A DNA stretch of 64,000 nucleotides, taken from the NCBI GenBank assembly GCA_012861695.1, contig JAAOOA010000086.1, positions 1,233,001-1,297,000 of the forward strand, read 5' to 3'. The DNA is from Trematomus loennbergii (Eukaryota; Chordata; Actinopteri; Perciformes; Nototheniidae). The notes under the pieces were generated by a model. That model was given only the letters and a program-made list of their open reading frames with translations. It ran no database searches and was not told the DNA's origin. Positions 38,362 to 50,907 of the stretch are shown here, piece by piece. The first letter of the stretch is position 1, and every line of letters starts with the position of its first letter. Position numbers and translations under genes: made by a program.

Positions 38362-40640
38362 GGTGCCCCGACGCGATCCGGAGCCACTAGGATGACTGCC
38401 AGACGTTCTCGCCTCACTCTCCCCAGGAGAGGGAGAATGAGACGCAGCGGTGGAAAGGCGTCAAGCAGCTTCCTTGGCCATGGCTCGTGTGCAAACGCGT
38501 CCACCCCCAAGGGCGGGTCGTCGAGCAGAGCCATGGAGAACCACAGGGCACAGTGGCTGTTGTGCCGGCTGGCGAACAGGTCCACCTCTGCTCTCCCTAA
38601 CTGGGCCCAGACCTGCTTCACCACCTCCGGGTGAAGCGCCCACTCGCCTGGCAGGGGGCCGCCCCTCGACATGAGGTCGGCCCCTCTGTTCTCCAGACCC
38701 AGAATGTGGAAGGCTCTCAGAGATAACACCACCTCTGAAGCCCATAACCACAGTTTCTCCGCTGTGGTCAACAAGGCGGCGGAGCGGACTCCGCCTTGCC
38801 TGTTTGTATGCCACTGTGGTGCTGTTGTCGCTCCTGACCATTACATGTCTCCCCCGAATTAGGGGCCTGAAATGCTGGGGGACCAACACTACTACCCGTA
38901 GCTCTAGGAGGTTGCTGTGTCGTGTTTCTGTTATGGGGCATTTCCACCATGGCGCGGAGCGCGGTTTAAGCGTTCCGTGTCGTGCCGGGCCCGTTTTTGG
39001 TTGCGCTTCCACTAGGCCTAGTTCCGGCCCGGGGGTACTTTTCACCTCTTTTCTGGCCCGACAAAATCGTGGTTCTATCGGGGCAACAAACAGGGCTGAA
39101 TATGCTAAACTAGAGAGAGAATCGCTGGCAAGGGGCTACAACTACAACAAGATGAACATATTTGACCGTGATTTAATTGTAATACACGTTTCAAAATGAT
39201 GCCGAAGTAACATACTGATACGGTTAGTAAAAACCATGAATTAATGCTCTGACAAGTCTGCAGACAGACGGCAGGCGAAACACTTTTAAAATGCGTGTTT
39301 TCTAAATGGAGATTGGCTAAGCTAACGCAATATATGCTCCGACCGTCCACACTCACAACGGCCTATACAGACATAAATAAACCAGCGACTGTATTCACCA
39401 TGACACAACAGTCTGTGGTAGTACTTGTTTAACTTTTGTCTAGTTTCTGAACATATATGAGGAGCTGTGAGCTCTGAGTGCTAACAGCTGTGTTGTTTTT
39501 GGGGTTCTCATTGAAGATGACGTCACGGCTCCGCCTACACTGCGTTACTATAGATACTACCCAGTTCCTAAACTGTAATGGAAGCGCAGCATGAAGTGAG
39601 CCGGCCCTAACAAGGCCCAACGCGGCCTAGCAGTACCGAGCGAGGCCGAGGCCGACCGTGGTGGAAATGCGCCATTAGAGACCAGCACCCCCTATAGCTC
39701 TCTTCAGGCAGGTCCCTCCCCATCCTGTTCTGGACGCGTCCGTGAACACTGTGATGTAGGAGGACACCCGTCCAGTGGAGACCCCCTCCGGAGGTGATCC
39801 GGGGACCCCCAGAACCGGAGGTTGCCCTCCACTGAGGGGGGGATGGTCACCAGACGTTGTTTGTGCCTCTTGGGATCTAAACGCAGGCTGGAGAACCACC
39901 TCTGCAGGCGGCACATATGCAGTAACCCGAGCGGGACCACAACGTGAGCAGCCGCCATGAGACCCAGAGTCTGCATGACGGTTAAAGCTGTCACTGTTGC
40001 CCCCTGTCGCAGCCTGTGCACCGCCCTGAGAAGGGACGCACGTCTGCTCTCTGACAGGGTGGCACGCAGCGCGCCTGCATCGAGCACCACTCCCAAATAC
40101 AACGCCTGTTGGTGAGGTATGGGGGTGCTCTTTTTCCAATTGATCAAAGCCCAACTTGGTTAGGTGTAGGATCAATTGCGCTGTGGAAAGCATTGCCTGT
40201 TCCCTGCACCTGGCCATGACTATGAGGTCGTCTAGGTTGCACTAACCCCATTAACTGTTTTATAGTTAACATGCGGAATTTTCTGCAGGCAATGTGCCGA
40301 TTCAGGCCCCGGAGATCTAGAATGGGTCTGAATTCCCCTGTCTTTTTGAGAACCAGGAAGTACATGGAATAAAGACCCTTTTTCTCTGTGCTGAGGGTGC
40401 ACAACAGACACCGCCTGTTTCTGCACCAGGGCCTGAATCTCTGCTGAGAGGAAACCCATCTCCTCCTGGGATGATAGTTTTACCTCTCGTATGCCTTTGA
40501 ATGGAGGAGGGATGCTGCGAAACTGGAGTGAATAGCCCCGTTTCAGCGTCCATGAAACGTCCATGATGTCCATCCACTTTGTTAACACACAGCTGAGTTT
40601 CCATTCGCCATAACATTGTGTTAGGGGACAAGCCCTCAGC
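38211..40640 (-). pseudogene. RT-RNase H remnant of the DIRS element
   Basis: RT starts near 40580 (GYSLQFRSIPPPFKG) and, after a frameshift, reads KKTGEFRPILDLRGLNRHI. It then jumps from LMGLVQ directly to NLDDLIVMARC, so about 100 residues of the RT core are missing and the catalytic Tyr is Asn. RNase H has TDASRTGWGG, then a 741-bp insertion, then LELRVVVL, VRSDNSTTVAYK and LENRGADLMSRG. An MT-like region follows (VDLFASRHNSHC). Confidence 0.8.
38934..39674. mobile_element. PIF/Harbinger-like MITE with TTA target duplication
   Basis: TGGGGCATTTCCACCATGG and CCGTGGTGGAAATGCGCCA are the ends of a 741-bp element, flanked by TTA on both sides (38931-38933, 39675-39677). It splits the DIRS RNase H between its TDAS and LELR motifs. 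No transposase. Inside is the 200-bp module also found at about 33075-33300. Confidence 0.87.
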
Positions 40641-40663
40641 TGTGGGGCTCCAGCTATGAAGCT

Positions 40664-40869
40664 GTGATACATTACATTACATTTCATTTCGCTGACGCTT
40701 TTTCCAAAGCGACTTACAATGACCAATTACAGGGACATTCTCCCTGGAGTAACTAAGGGCTAAGTGCCTTACTCAAGGGCACACTAGTGGTGGTGTTCCA
40801 GGCGGGATTTGAACTCACAACCTTCCGATCTTCAGCCCACCTCACTATCCATTAGACCACCACTACTCC
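40664..40869 (-). mobile_element. tRNA-derived SINE inside the DIRS element
   Basis: On the - strand the head has an A box (TGGTCTAATGGATAG) and a B box (GAGTTCAAATCCC) typical of a pol III promoter from a tRNA. The body follows, then the shared LINE-type tail GTAAGTCGCTTTGG and an (ATGTA)n end. It is about 205 bp. Cloverleaf pairing is poor, so it is a SINE rather than a tRNA gene. Confidence 0.85.
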
Positions 40870-41536
40870 CCTGGTGACCCTTCCGCCGCAAACTCCCCGT
40901 GAAGGGAAGTTCTCCTCATGGAGGGTCGACACAGAAAGGGCCGATTTCTTACTGAGGTCCCTGAACGCACCGCTGCGCGCTCTTGTGTGAGCTCCACCAT
41001 AATGTCCCCTTTACCACTACGGTAAAGTGCATTAATCTGAGTCTTTACTCTAGGCGTAGTGTGTTCCCTGACAGTAATACGCCGGCCATAATGCCCCTGT
41101 GCCCGCATAGCGCTCTGATAGCACCTCCTGCAGTTTATCACTCTCATCTGCGCATGCCCACTAGCTACCTCCTTTACAGGAGCTACAGCTGGGGCAGCGA
41201 GTGGGGAATTTGTACGGTCAACATTGTGTGTGAGTGTAGAATTGTGGAAAAAAATGACACTCAGACTTGGATACAGATCACCCTCATGTTTATTGGATAA
41301 CGTAGGGATCTGTGCATTATACAGGGAGGAGGCAGGATTCGCCCTGGCGTCCCGGGTGGAGAGATTTTCTCCCCCCGTCGAGACGCTTCCTCCCCCCGCC
41401 AGTCAGCTCCGCGAAGACGGAGCACCCCACCCGGCCGTTCTCTGCTGCTGCGGAGCCTGCCGAGGTCGGGCAGCCCGCCCCTGTGAGTGCCGGTACGCCG
41501 GTTCCACGGGGTGGGCCGAAGAGGTGCGCTGCGGCT

Positions 41537-41715
41537 TGTTAGGGCCGGCTCACTTCATGCTGCGCTTCCATTACAGTTTAGGAACTGGGGTAGTATCTAT
41601 AGTAACGCAGTGTAGGCGGAGCCCGTGGAGGAGTGCGCTGCGCTTCCATTACGTTTAGGAACTGGGGTAGTATCTATAGTAACGCAGTGTAGGCGGAGCC
41701 CGTGGAGGAGTGCGC
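41537..41715. repeat. Tandem duplicate of a PIF-like element end
   Basis: The block 'gcgcttccattac' to 'gtgtaggcggagcccgtgga' occurs twice in a row (about 70-bp unit) and matches, inverted, 39521-39617 of the PIF-like element. It lies inside the DIRS gag-like region. Confidence 0.75.
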
Positions 41716-42452
41716 TGCGGCGCCTGAGGAGAGCCAGCGGTAGCATGCGGCTAAGCTGCACCCTCTCCTCCTCTAGGCGGCTGAAGCACTGGGTGACTGA
41801 GGATATCGATCTGAAGAGCCCTTCCGTGGACACGGGGGCTCCAAGGAGATCCTCTCGGTCCTTCTTGGATAGGGCGGTGAGTCCTAGCCACACGTGACAC
41901 TGTGGCCAAGGACATCATCCGCCCCGCTGAGGCGGCCACTCCATGGATCAGATTATTCATCTGACCAACACAGCGGTCCGGATAATCGCTCCCGTCCTGA
42001 GGCGGGAGGGCGGGGTGTCCGTCTGAGGGGTAAATAGGGAGACACCTAACACACTGAGATTATTCGCCGCAGCCGCCATCTGTGCCCCGAGCCTGAACAT
42101 TTTATCCAAATATTCTAAGGTGTCTCGGTCCTGCGGCAGCAGGGTCAGAGGTTTCTTTCCCTCCGCCCAACCAGCTGCCTGCGGAAGCAGATGGGCCCAG
42201 ACTCTCGTCGAGGGGGGGCACACCGGGACACGCCGTGTCCGAGCGGCCCTGCACCCTGATGATACCTGCCATGGCTGCTATCGGGGGCTTCGTCCTCAAT
42301 GGCTGCCGCCACGTCGCCTCCACACACTGCCAGATATCAGGCACCGAGGGCGAGACGAAGGCCGGCTGTGCCGGATGCACCGGGCCGTAAAACCCCTGTC
42401 GAAGGCGGTTTAATGGCCTCGGTGGCAGCGGTGGGGGGAGTGGTAGGCCCAC
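41600..42452 (-). pseudogene. gag-like region of the DIRS element
   Basis: Several broken - strand frames encode Pro-, Gln- and Arg-rich peptides (LPPPLPPRPLNRLRQG; LLPQDRDTLEYLDKMF; DREDLLGAPV) in the position of DIRS ORF1. No conserved catalytic motif is expected. Assignment is by position and composition. Confidence 0.55.
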
Positions 42453-42755
42453 ACGCTCCGCCGCCAGCGATCAGGCCAGGGCATGTCGGGCAGGGAGTGG
42501 TGAGTCCATGCTTTTCTTCTCTTTCTCTATTCACGTCTTTGCTCAGTGTTCACTCCCTCGCTGAAGAGAAAGGGATGACGGTCAGGAGGCGAGGCCTCCT
42601 TTTATACGGTGAGATGCCGCGCATTCAGGTAGGCCCGCCCTGGGGCCAGCTACGTCTATAGAAGTCTCAGTAGGTGAATGCTTGCATGATAAGGTAGTAC
42701 CCATAGAGTCCAGTAGAGGGCGGAGCCTGTGAGAGATATAACCATTTTTATAAAA

Positions 42756-43419
42756 GAACTATATGGACTTTTCTGGAGATGTCCCACGACTAATGTCCAG
42801 GTACATATTAGTGTTAATATAATGATGCTACAACATTCTCCTCCTAATGTTCCCTGCCACCATGGTGTATAACTAGCTCACTTAGTAATAATAATGTTTT
42901 TTAATTAGTCTGAGTTTATGAGACTGTCACATTGATCCTTAAACATTATTTACTGTTTCTGTTCCAGCATTGATCTGAGAGTGAATATAATGTTGGCTGA
43001 CACAGGATCTGCAGCGGCCTGACACATTTCCTTTAGGGGTAACGTGCTCCAGCTTCAGAATTGATACATATTTAAAAGCACAAAGTCGTAAATACAAACG
43101 AAAAAAACATCTACACCAACTTGACAACACATCTGCAGAATATAGAAAAGGTGCTGCAAACACCCTTTCAACAATGTGAAAGCGTGATTCAGAGAATATA
43201 TCAGATTATTGCAATTTTCCTTGTTGGACGTTACTGTCTCAACTTCATAACTCTTAAAGAGGACATATTCTACAAATGTTCAGATTCAAATTAGTATTTA
43301 GTGTCTCTCCTGGGACATGTCTCCAGGCTTTAATGTTCAAAAAGCTCTTTATTCTTCTCATACTGCTGTGCTGCAGCACCTCTTTTCACCCTCTGTCTGA
43401 AACCAGAGCCCAGTCTGTT
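42756..43419. other. MS4A 5' intron, nothing recognised
   Basis: AT-rich; a degraded MITE-like phrase 'cttaaagaggacatattcta' is at 43252-43271. Confidence 0.35.
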
Positions 43420-43545
43420 CTGATTGGTTAGCTGGCCAGCTCTGTTGTGATTGGTCAACCGCTTAGAGATGTCCCGCCCCTTAGCCTATCAGGTACAATG
43501 TGTTGGAGCGCTAGCCAACAGAAGTGTGAGTGTTAGGAGGTGATG
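43420..43545. repeat. Dispersed repeat, inverted copy at 48116-48240
   Basis: 'gattggtcaaccgcttagag' and 'atgtcccgccccttagcct' recur in reverse at 48190-48230. The copy at 48 kb is split by the hAT at 47035-48115. Confidence 0.6.
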
Positions 43546-44082
43546 TCACGGATGTAAACAGTCCAATGGATTACAGATTACATTACAGATGGCGCCTATT
43601 AGATTTATTTCCTTTTTGGTGCATATTATTCATACTGTAAATGGCTGTCTCTTTGTAAATAGAATTTCAACAAAGATAAAGGCATTGAAGAAGATTACTC
43701 AGCTTTATGTTGTGTGTATTATGTCAGATTAGTTTATTTGACAGGCTAATAATAAGCAAAAGGCGAACATATATGCAATATAATAGGAAATTAAATGAGC
43801 CAAAAAACGTAATACTCCTCCCGAACAACACTGACAGATGTCTGACATCAATAACGTCATAATCCACAAACAACAGCCTCTCCCAGCAGAGAGCATCACA
43901 TGGCGTCCATGCAGGAAGTTGAGGGGTTGAATTCCTCGCACAGCCTACTGTACGATGCAGAGCTGTTTCTAGAAGCTGTGCATGTGACGTCAAAGTGATT
44001 ATTTGGGTGTCATCAAGCTGCTAAATGTTTTCTTATTGCCTGCCCTGTGTTGTCAAGTTAGTGCAGAGGCTATTTATTTTCC

Positions 44083-44519
44083 TTTGTGGAAAGTTACTCA
44101 GTACATTTACTCAGGTACTCATTTTTGAGGTACTTTACTTGAGTATTTCATTTTATGCTACTATATACTTCTACTCTAATCAATCTTGGCAGCAAATATT
44201 GTACTTTGTTCACTACAATTATTCACAACACAAGTTACACGATACTTTTGCAGTTTTATTATATCCAATACAATAATAAAATCAACTAATACTGCATAAT
44301 TAAAATGATAGACAATAATGCATTACCATTTCAACTCCAGTGATATTATATTATTCCAAAAATGGTAACTTTGGATCAGGAGTAGGCCTACTTTCTGATT
44401 TGATATTTTTGGTATTTTTACATAGGAACATTTTGCATGCAGGTTGTAACTGAGTATTTCTACACCGCGGTATTAGTACTTTTACTTAATTATAAGATCT
44501 GAGTATTCTTCCACCTGTG
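44083..44519. repeat. TACTTTTACTT dispersed repeat, about 437 bp
   Basis: Begins 'ggaaagttactcagtaca' and ends 'ctgagtattcttccacct', as in the copies at 35170 and 50908. Non-coding. Confidence 0.65.
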
Positions 44520-44965
44520 TTCTGAGGCTGCAGCTGATGGAGATGGGTCGGGCCGTGATGCGCGTGCACCTTGTCTAGAATAAAGGTGCTGATCACGGGA
44601 TGTCCGCAGCGGAGCCTAGCAGCGCTGAGTCAGCAGAACTCAGGACGTCTGATACATGAGGAGAGGGCAGAGAGACACAAACACAGAAAACACACCGGAG
44701 CATTCTCCCGTTAACCCCAGACAGCAGACTATCCTTAGTTTGTCACGATAACTCAGACAGGATGCTGCTGGGACGCAGTGACACAGATCCAGGAGGATGT
44801 TTTGGACAGTGTCCCCACACCTAGGCTATGTCCACACACACTAGTGATGCTGCAGGACAGCTGCAGACTGTTTCGTCCTCCGCGCTGTGTTCAATGACAC
44901 TTGTCCCTGCCCGGTTATCTGCCGGTCCTCCTGCGGGACAGAGCGCGCTGTGGAGGGGGTCTTAC

Positions 44966-45128
44966 CTCAGCTGGGGTCTCCGTGTGCTCCGGCCCTGTAC
45001 AGTCCGTGTTGTGGGGCTGCTGGTCCGGATGATCGGGTCTGCAGGGTGTGTTCAGGATCTCTGCGGCACTGTGTGTGTGTGTGTGTGTGTTCAGGATCTC
45101 TGCAGCAGTGTGTGATGCTGCCAATAGT
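44966..45128 (-). other. Probable non-coding first exon of the MS4A gene
   Basis: On the - strand a GC-rich segment ends in a consensus donor (CCAGCTGAG|GTAAGA, intron from 44965). No ATG opens a plausible protein. The next acceptor on this strand in a suitable context is that of the MS4A exon at 34996, about 10 kb away. It contains a duplicated 'gcagagatcctgaacacac'. Inference from splice signal and CpG-rich context only. Confidence 0.4.
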
Positions 45129-45388
45129 ATGAAGCTGCAGCGTCGGAGACTGCAGTCTGATGCAGTTCACATGCACGCTCACAGCTCCTGTTACGTAGAC
45201 TGCTCCTTCATAAAAAGTACAGCAACACTGAATATGATTTGTTGAGTCTCAGCTGAATTCCTCACGACACATCAGGACAAATGTTCCCTGATGTGTCATG
45301 AGGAATTCATAAACGTGCCATTAACAGTGGTGGAATGTAATAAAGTAAATGTAAGTGGTAGATGTAAATGGTTAAAATCCTTCAGATG

Positions 45389-46978
45389 GGAGTCTCCTAT
45401 GGGCTCAGAACAGTCTCATAATACACACATGCACACAGAAGGATTCACACTTGTATTTCATGATCCGCAAAAGGATTCACACTTGTATTTCCGGATCCAC
45501 ACTTGTGTTTTTCAATGCACACACAAATGTGTTCCGTTTCATATACATGTAAATAAAATCCAAATACAGAAAAAAGTTTTACATATGTATTTTTGATCCT
45601 CACATATTTGTTTTCCGTTTAAAACCCTGACCTGCAAACACAAACCGCTTTCTGTGCATGGATCGCTGTGCATTCGTGTGTGGGTTTTTTGAGACTCCCC
45701 TGACGGTCACCCGATTCGTACTTGTAATTTTTTCTATCTATAGCCAATCAGATGTCTCCTCAATTCTAAGCCAATCACATGAGCGCGCCCCCACGAGGGT
45801 AGATTTCTTGCGTTCATGACGTAGCGCTTCATGTACGCATTTTGCGCTGTCCGGAGCTGACAGGTCCATGGAGCCTGCAGGCGCTAATCTCAGGACACCT
45901 CCACTCTCAGTACATTGCCACTTTCCGAGCAGGAAATGCACGCAAATACAAGCCTTTATATTATTAAGGTACAGTGCCACTTTCCGAACCATTAATGAAT
46001 GCTTGTGTACACAAAAACGGCAGGCAAAACTGTTTTAAATGTGTGTTTCCTGTATGGCGAATACAGCTGCTTTATTTATGTCTGTATGAAGTTGTTGTGA
46101 GTGTGGAGGGAGCAGCTACAGGTTAGCTTAGCCTAATCGATCAGTGCACTACGAAGCCAGTGCTAGACAGTGAACTGTCAACGGGGGAGCCCCGCCGGTC
46201 ATTATCGGCCGATATTCACTCTTAATAGTTTGATCGGTGCTCTCTATAAAGGCCGATCAGGAGAGCTGGATCTGATCGATATGGACATAAACGCGAGTGA
46301 AGTTTTAGCGAGCTGCATGAGAAACTGACGGGCTGTCAAGAGAGAGGGAGGGAGAGAGGAAAATAGATGATCCTTACTCCCGTGTTATTATCCGGTCATA
46401 GTCCGGTAATTACCTAACGGAAACGCTGCTACACAATTCTTATTATTATTATTATTGAAACATGACCGGTAAGTTTCAAATTTATCCGGTAAAATTAAAT
46501 TATGTCCGCGGAAACCCTGCTCCGGACTACGCAAAATGCGTATATGAAGTGACATGAACGCAATAAATCTACCCTCGTGGGGGTGCGCTCATGTGATTGG
46601 CTTAGAATTGAGGAGACATCTGATTGGCTATAGATAGAACAAATTACAAGTACGAATCGGCTCACCGTCAGGGAGTCTCAAAAACCCACACACGAATGCA
46701 GAGCGATCCATGCACAGAAAGCGGTTTGTGTTTGCAGGTTCAGGGGATTTAAACGGAAAACAAATATGTGAGGATCAAAAATACATGTGTAAACTTTTTT
46801 CTGTATTTGGATTTTATTTACATGATATGAAACGGAACACATTTGTGTGTGCATTGAAAAACACAAGTGTGGATCATGAAATACAAGTGTGAATCATTTT
46901 GCGGATCATGAAATACAAGTGTGAATCCTTCTGTGTGCATGTGTGTATTATGAGACTGTTCTGAGCCCATAGTCTCCC
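45389..46978. mobile_element. Foldback element with inverted arms of about 470 bp
   Basis: The arm 45389-45862 (ggagtctcctatgggctcag ...) is the inverse of 46503-46978 almost throughout, at roughly 90% identity, including 'caatcacatgagcgcgccc' and 'ccgctttctgtgcatggatc'. The 640-bp spacer holds a mobile module shared with other repeats and GC-rich text (ctgtcaacgggggagcc). No transposase frame and no certain target duplication. Confidence 0.85.
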
Positions 46979-47034
46979 ACCCCCTCTGAAACGCCATTCG
47001 ACTCCTTTGTTTACTTCCAGAACATGGTGACATC

Positions 47035-48115
47035 CAGTGGCGTTTTTATATGTACAAAAGTGGTGGGGCACAAAAAACGTAGATGTCTATATATAAGCTT
47101 CTGCAGTGACGTGCAGTGAGGTTCATGGCTGGTGAGGCACTGGCACTGACTCTTCAGGTTTACAAATATTATATTTTGACCTAAACCAAAATATAATATT
47201 ATTTTCAAAAGCTTTTTTTGTCTGATTTTCGATTAATTTTAAACAGACAGTTCAACAAAAGGATACCCAAAAAATGTAATTTTATCATTTAAATATTGAA
47301 TTGTTCTCTCTTAGTAAGATCCCATTTTCAATAAAATTGCGGTCTTACCTTGACTTGAGATGAAGTCCATTTGCCTATCCTTCTGGACAAACATTTCTAT
47401 TACTTTTTTGTAAAAGTCCTCCTTATGTTCTTGTAGTTTCAAAAGTCTATCATAAATCTAATCAATAGATTTATGAAAAAAAATTACAAAAGTAGGGTAG
47501 ACATGTGGATGTTATCCGGCTGAACAAAACGTGCATTTATCTAACAGGTACGTTTCCCACAGATCTTATTTCGAGCTATTTTCTAAAATTCTATGGAGAA
47601 ACCTCATTGCTTTTTTGTGCTTACTTCCTGGTTTTAGGACGCACCACTCTCTCGTCTCCTCTTCACACACACCACACTTTTCGCGGCACACGTACTTACA
47701 GCCAATCAGCTCTGAATGATGTGAGATGACGTATGGTGGGGATGGCAGCTCCGTGCCCCTCTGGTCATTATTTTTTTTGCCACACACATTAAATGGGAAA
47801 ATACTCTGAGCATTGCAGTGTAGTTTTTACAGTCACCGTTCACTTCACAGCGAGAGGAAGGGGCATGATCAGGTTTTGTCCCACATGGCTCTAAACAGCT
47901 CAATAGGCACACACTGTGACTGTAGACACACTAATTAGAAGAACACAGACTAAAACAGCAATGTACAGACGAATCAGATGATTAAACATGATCTTAAAAT
48001 ATTTTATATATTTTTTATTTATTTTTTGCATTTTTTGTAATCATTATTTGTAATACTTTCTGCTGACACTAGGTGGGGCTGTGCCCCACCTGCCCCTAAT
48101 GACCAGTCGCCACTG
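47035..48115. mobile_element. Non-autonomous hAT element (CAGTGGCG) with 8-bp TSD
   Basis: CAGTGGCG and CGCCACTG ends with a perfect 8-bp duplication GTGACATC (47027-47034, 48116-48123). Size 1081 bp. The interior includes the block shared, inverted, with 1470-1770. No transposase motif. Confidence 0.92.
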
Positions 48116-48272
48116 GTGACATCACTATGTATCGCTTGCGCTTCTATTGGCCAGCACTCCAACACATTGTACTACAGGCTAAGGGGCGGGACATCTCTAA
48201 GCGGTTGACCAATCACAACAGAGCCAACTAACCAATCTTTTTTACACCTGCATTAATGTTAATGCAGGATTT

Positions 48273-48532
<260 letters not shown>

Positions 48533-48721
48533 CCGGCTCTAGACAATTTGCAGCCTAGGCGAGATTTTAGCTGGCAGCCCCCCCCCCCCAGCCAGAGAAT
48601 CGTACAATAGAAAAGCTAAAGATCAATAGAGTATCCAAGGAATACGCAATAATGGGGGATGGACGTCACATCCTCTAGGGGGTCCGGGGGTATGTTCCCC
48701 CGGGAAGAAATGTTTGAACAT

Positions 48722-49529
48722 TTAAAGGAGACATGTCATGCTTTTCCGGTTATGACCCGTCCCTTGTGTGTTATGAAGGTTTTTATGCATGTAAACGGTG
48801 TGCAGAGTCAAAACCCTCAAAGTACACCCTGTAGCGAGTAAAACTCTAACACAGAAAATACCTCCCCAAAACACCTCGTTGGAGATACGTCATTGTCCAT
48901 TTGATTCTTCCGGGTACGGCATGATGTAATCCCGTACCGGAACGAAATGGACCAATCCGTGGAGCCGTTACGTTACGTCCGCGGAGCCGTTACGTTAAGC
49001 CCCCGCTGATTGGTCCAAATTGACCAATCCACGGACTTCCTCACACACACATCTGTGTGCAGGGAGCAGGCAGCTCTGCTGATTTCTCCTCCCTGGCTGC
49101 AGGCTGATAACAATTCTCTCTGCAGACCCATTCTCACAGCGTTTATCAACCTTTTTCTTACTCAATATCAAGCCACACTTATTGTTTTTACTTCGGCTGT
49201 GACTTTGTGTGTGCTCAGGATGAGTTTGGCTGTGTTTGGCTGTGTATCCTAAACAAGGAAACAACACCTCCACGGAGCTCAGCGCGATTCACAACGTCCC
49301 GACCAATCAGAGCACACTGTGCTCACAGGGAGGGTGGGGGCTGGAGCTATTGGAGCTACAACGAGCCGTTAAAGGCAGAGAGTGAAATTCAGTGAATACA
49401 CGTAGTTTACAGAGATGCTGTATGAGAAACCAATGTGAGTTTGGAAAAATGCACAATATAAATCTATTCTAGTAGACCTCAACAATGGAATTATGATCAG
49501 TGGAAATGGCCATGACATGGGACCTTTAA
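48722..49529. mobile_element. MITE with TTTAAAGG..CATGTCATG ends
   Basis: TTTAAAGGAGACATGTCATG at the left and CATGACATGGGACCTTTAAA at the right; about 808 bp, non-coding. It contains a duplicated 'gcggagccgttacgtta' phrase near 48958-48996. Confidence 0.82.
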
Positions 49530-50293
49530 AGTAAATGCTTCAATCTGGAGCACTTTGAGCAGAATTACTAGAGACTAGATCTAGGGGGTACAACTCTAAA
49601 CACCCATATGAAAAAGATCAGTTTACATTTTAATAATCAAATAAGTATGTGAACATAACCAATAACCTACCATAGCCAATAACAAATAAATATAACGTAT
49701 TTTATTTTTGTTGTTCATTCATATCTTATTTTACCTAGTTAACATTTATTTATGCATTTTTGGTTATCTCCAGTTTTAAAGGATGTTTTTGGTTTACTGT
49801 CCTATAGTATACATTGGAATGATTTCAAACCTGTTTATCCCAATAATTATAAAGGAGTGCCTTGGAAATATGTGTTTACATAAATTGTGACCAAACCGTT
49901 TGAGACCCACTGAGATAACTTAGACTAAAGTGAACTATCTGAACACTCAGAGTCTTTTACCTCACTGAGCTGTAGTTATCAGCCTCTCAGTCCAACAGGA
50001 GAGCTCTCCTCCACCCTGGTTGTAGAAACATCTACTTCTTATATCCGTTAGAGCAGCTAGCACCAAATTCTAATAACAACAGCGCCGGTACCGGTGCGCC
50101 CTCTCTCTCTCTCCCTCGCATTTTGGCTGTGAGCTGCGGGCACCTGATAAGCCAACATCCCCCACTTTCATCACTTCCAGCGCCCATCGTACAGGGCAAA
50201 TGAAACGTGTTACCTTTACTTAATTATGAATGTTGTTACATCGAGGCCAAAAATTAGGATGAGCGCCAACGGTCAAAAAGTTTTTTCCCTCCC
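49530..50293. other. Intergenic, nothing recognised
   Basis: AT-rich; no gene or element identified. Confidence 0.35.
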
Positions 50294-50333
50294 AGAGAGA
50301 GACACACACAGAGAGACACACACAGAGAGAGAG

Positions 50334-50382
<49 letters not shown>
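50294..50382. repeat. (GA)n-rich microsatellite
   Basis: GAGAGACACACA units followed by a pure GA run. Confidence 0.93.
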
Positions 50383-50385
<3 letters not shown>

Positions 50386-50907
50386 CTACATCTGGAAATA
50401 GCCAGACCTTAAATAATGAATAGACAATAAAGCCACAGTGAATGGAATTTAGAGAGAGGGGGAGGAACAAGAAAATATTTGAGACCAATGTGACATTACC
50501 CCAAAACATGCATACAGTATAATAATAATACAGAATTATGAATACAATTATCCCTAAGAAATTCAAATATATGGAATGATATCTTAAAAATAACCATACA
50601 GATTTATATGCCGCTGAGTTTCAGCCTTTAGCATCTCATTCGAAGCAAGGTATTTTAATCAAGCATGCTGAAAATATATGAAATGTATATGCAAAACTCT
50701 TTTTTTGGAAATGTCTCCCTTTACTTTTAAGTGAAGTGCCTACAGATGCTGAGGGATAAGACAAAAGTAAAATCTATGAAAACATACAGGAGCTATTAAA
50801 CGTATATGCTGTGGAACTCTTCGGAGTCCTTCTGAGTTAAAGCTGCAGAGAGAAATGTATCCAAAACAGCATCTCAAACTGTGACCTCACATAGAACACA
50901 TTAGGTG

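Larger units (their letters stand above)
36730..42755 (-). mobile_element. DIRS-type tyrosine-recombinase retrotransposon, defective
   Basis: Inverted terminal repeats of about 170 bp (36765-36935 and about 42580-42745; shared cctctactggactctatggg) bound about 6 kb. On the - strand the order is gag-like, RT, RNase H, MT-like region and tyrosine recombinase, the DIRS layout. A stretch near 36945-37070 repeats parts of both ends, as expected for the internal complementary region that DIRS elements use to form a circle. Frames are broken many times, the RT core is deleted, and a PIF-like element and a SINE have inserted. It lies in the long 5' intron of the MS4A gene, in the gene's sense direction. 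Confidence 0.85.

Noticed and set aside
40800..40869. tRNA gene on the - strand
   Set aside because: A and B boxes are present but pairing is poor and the copy continues into a SINE body and LINE-type tail.
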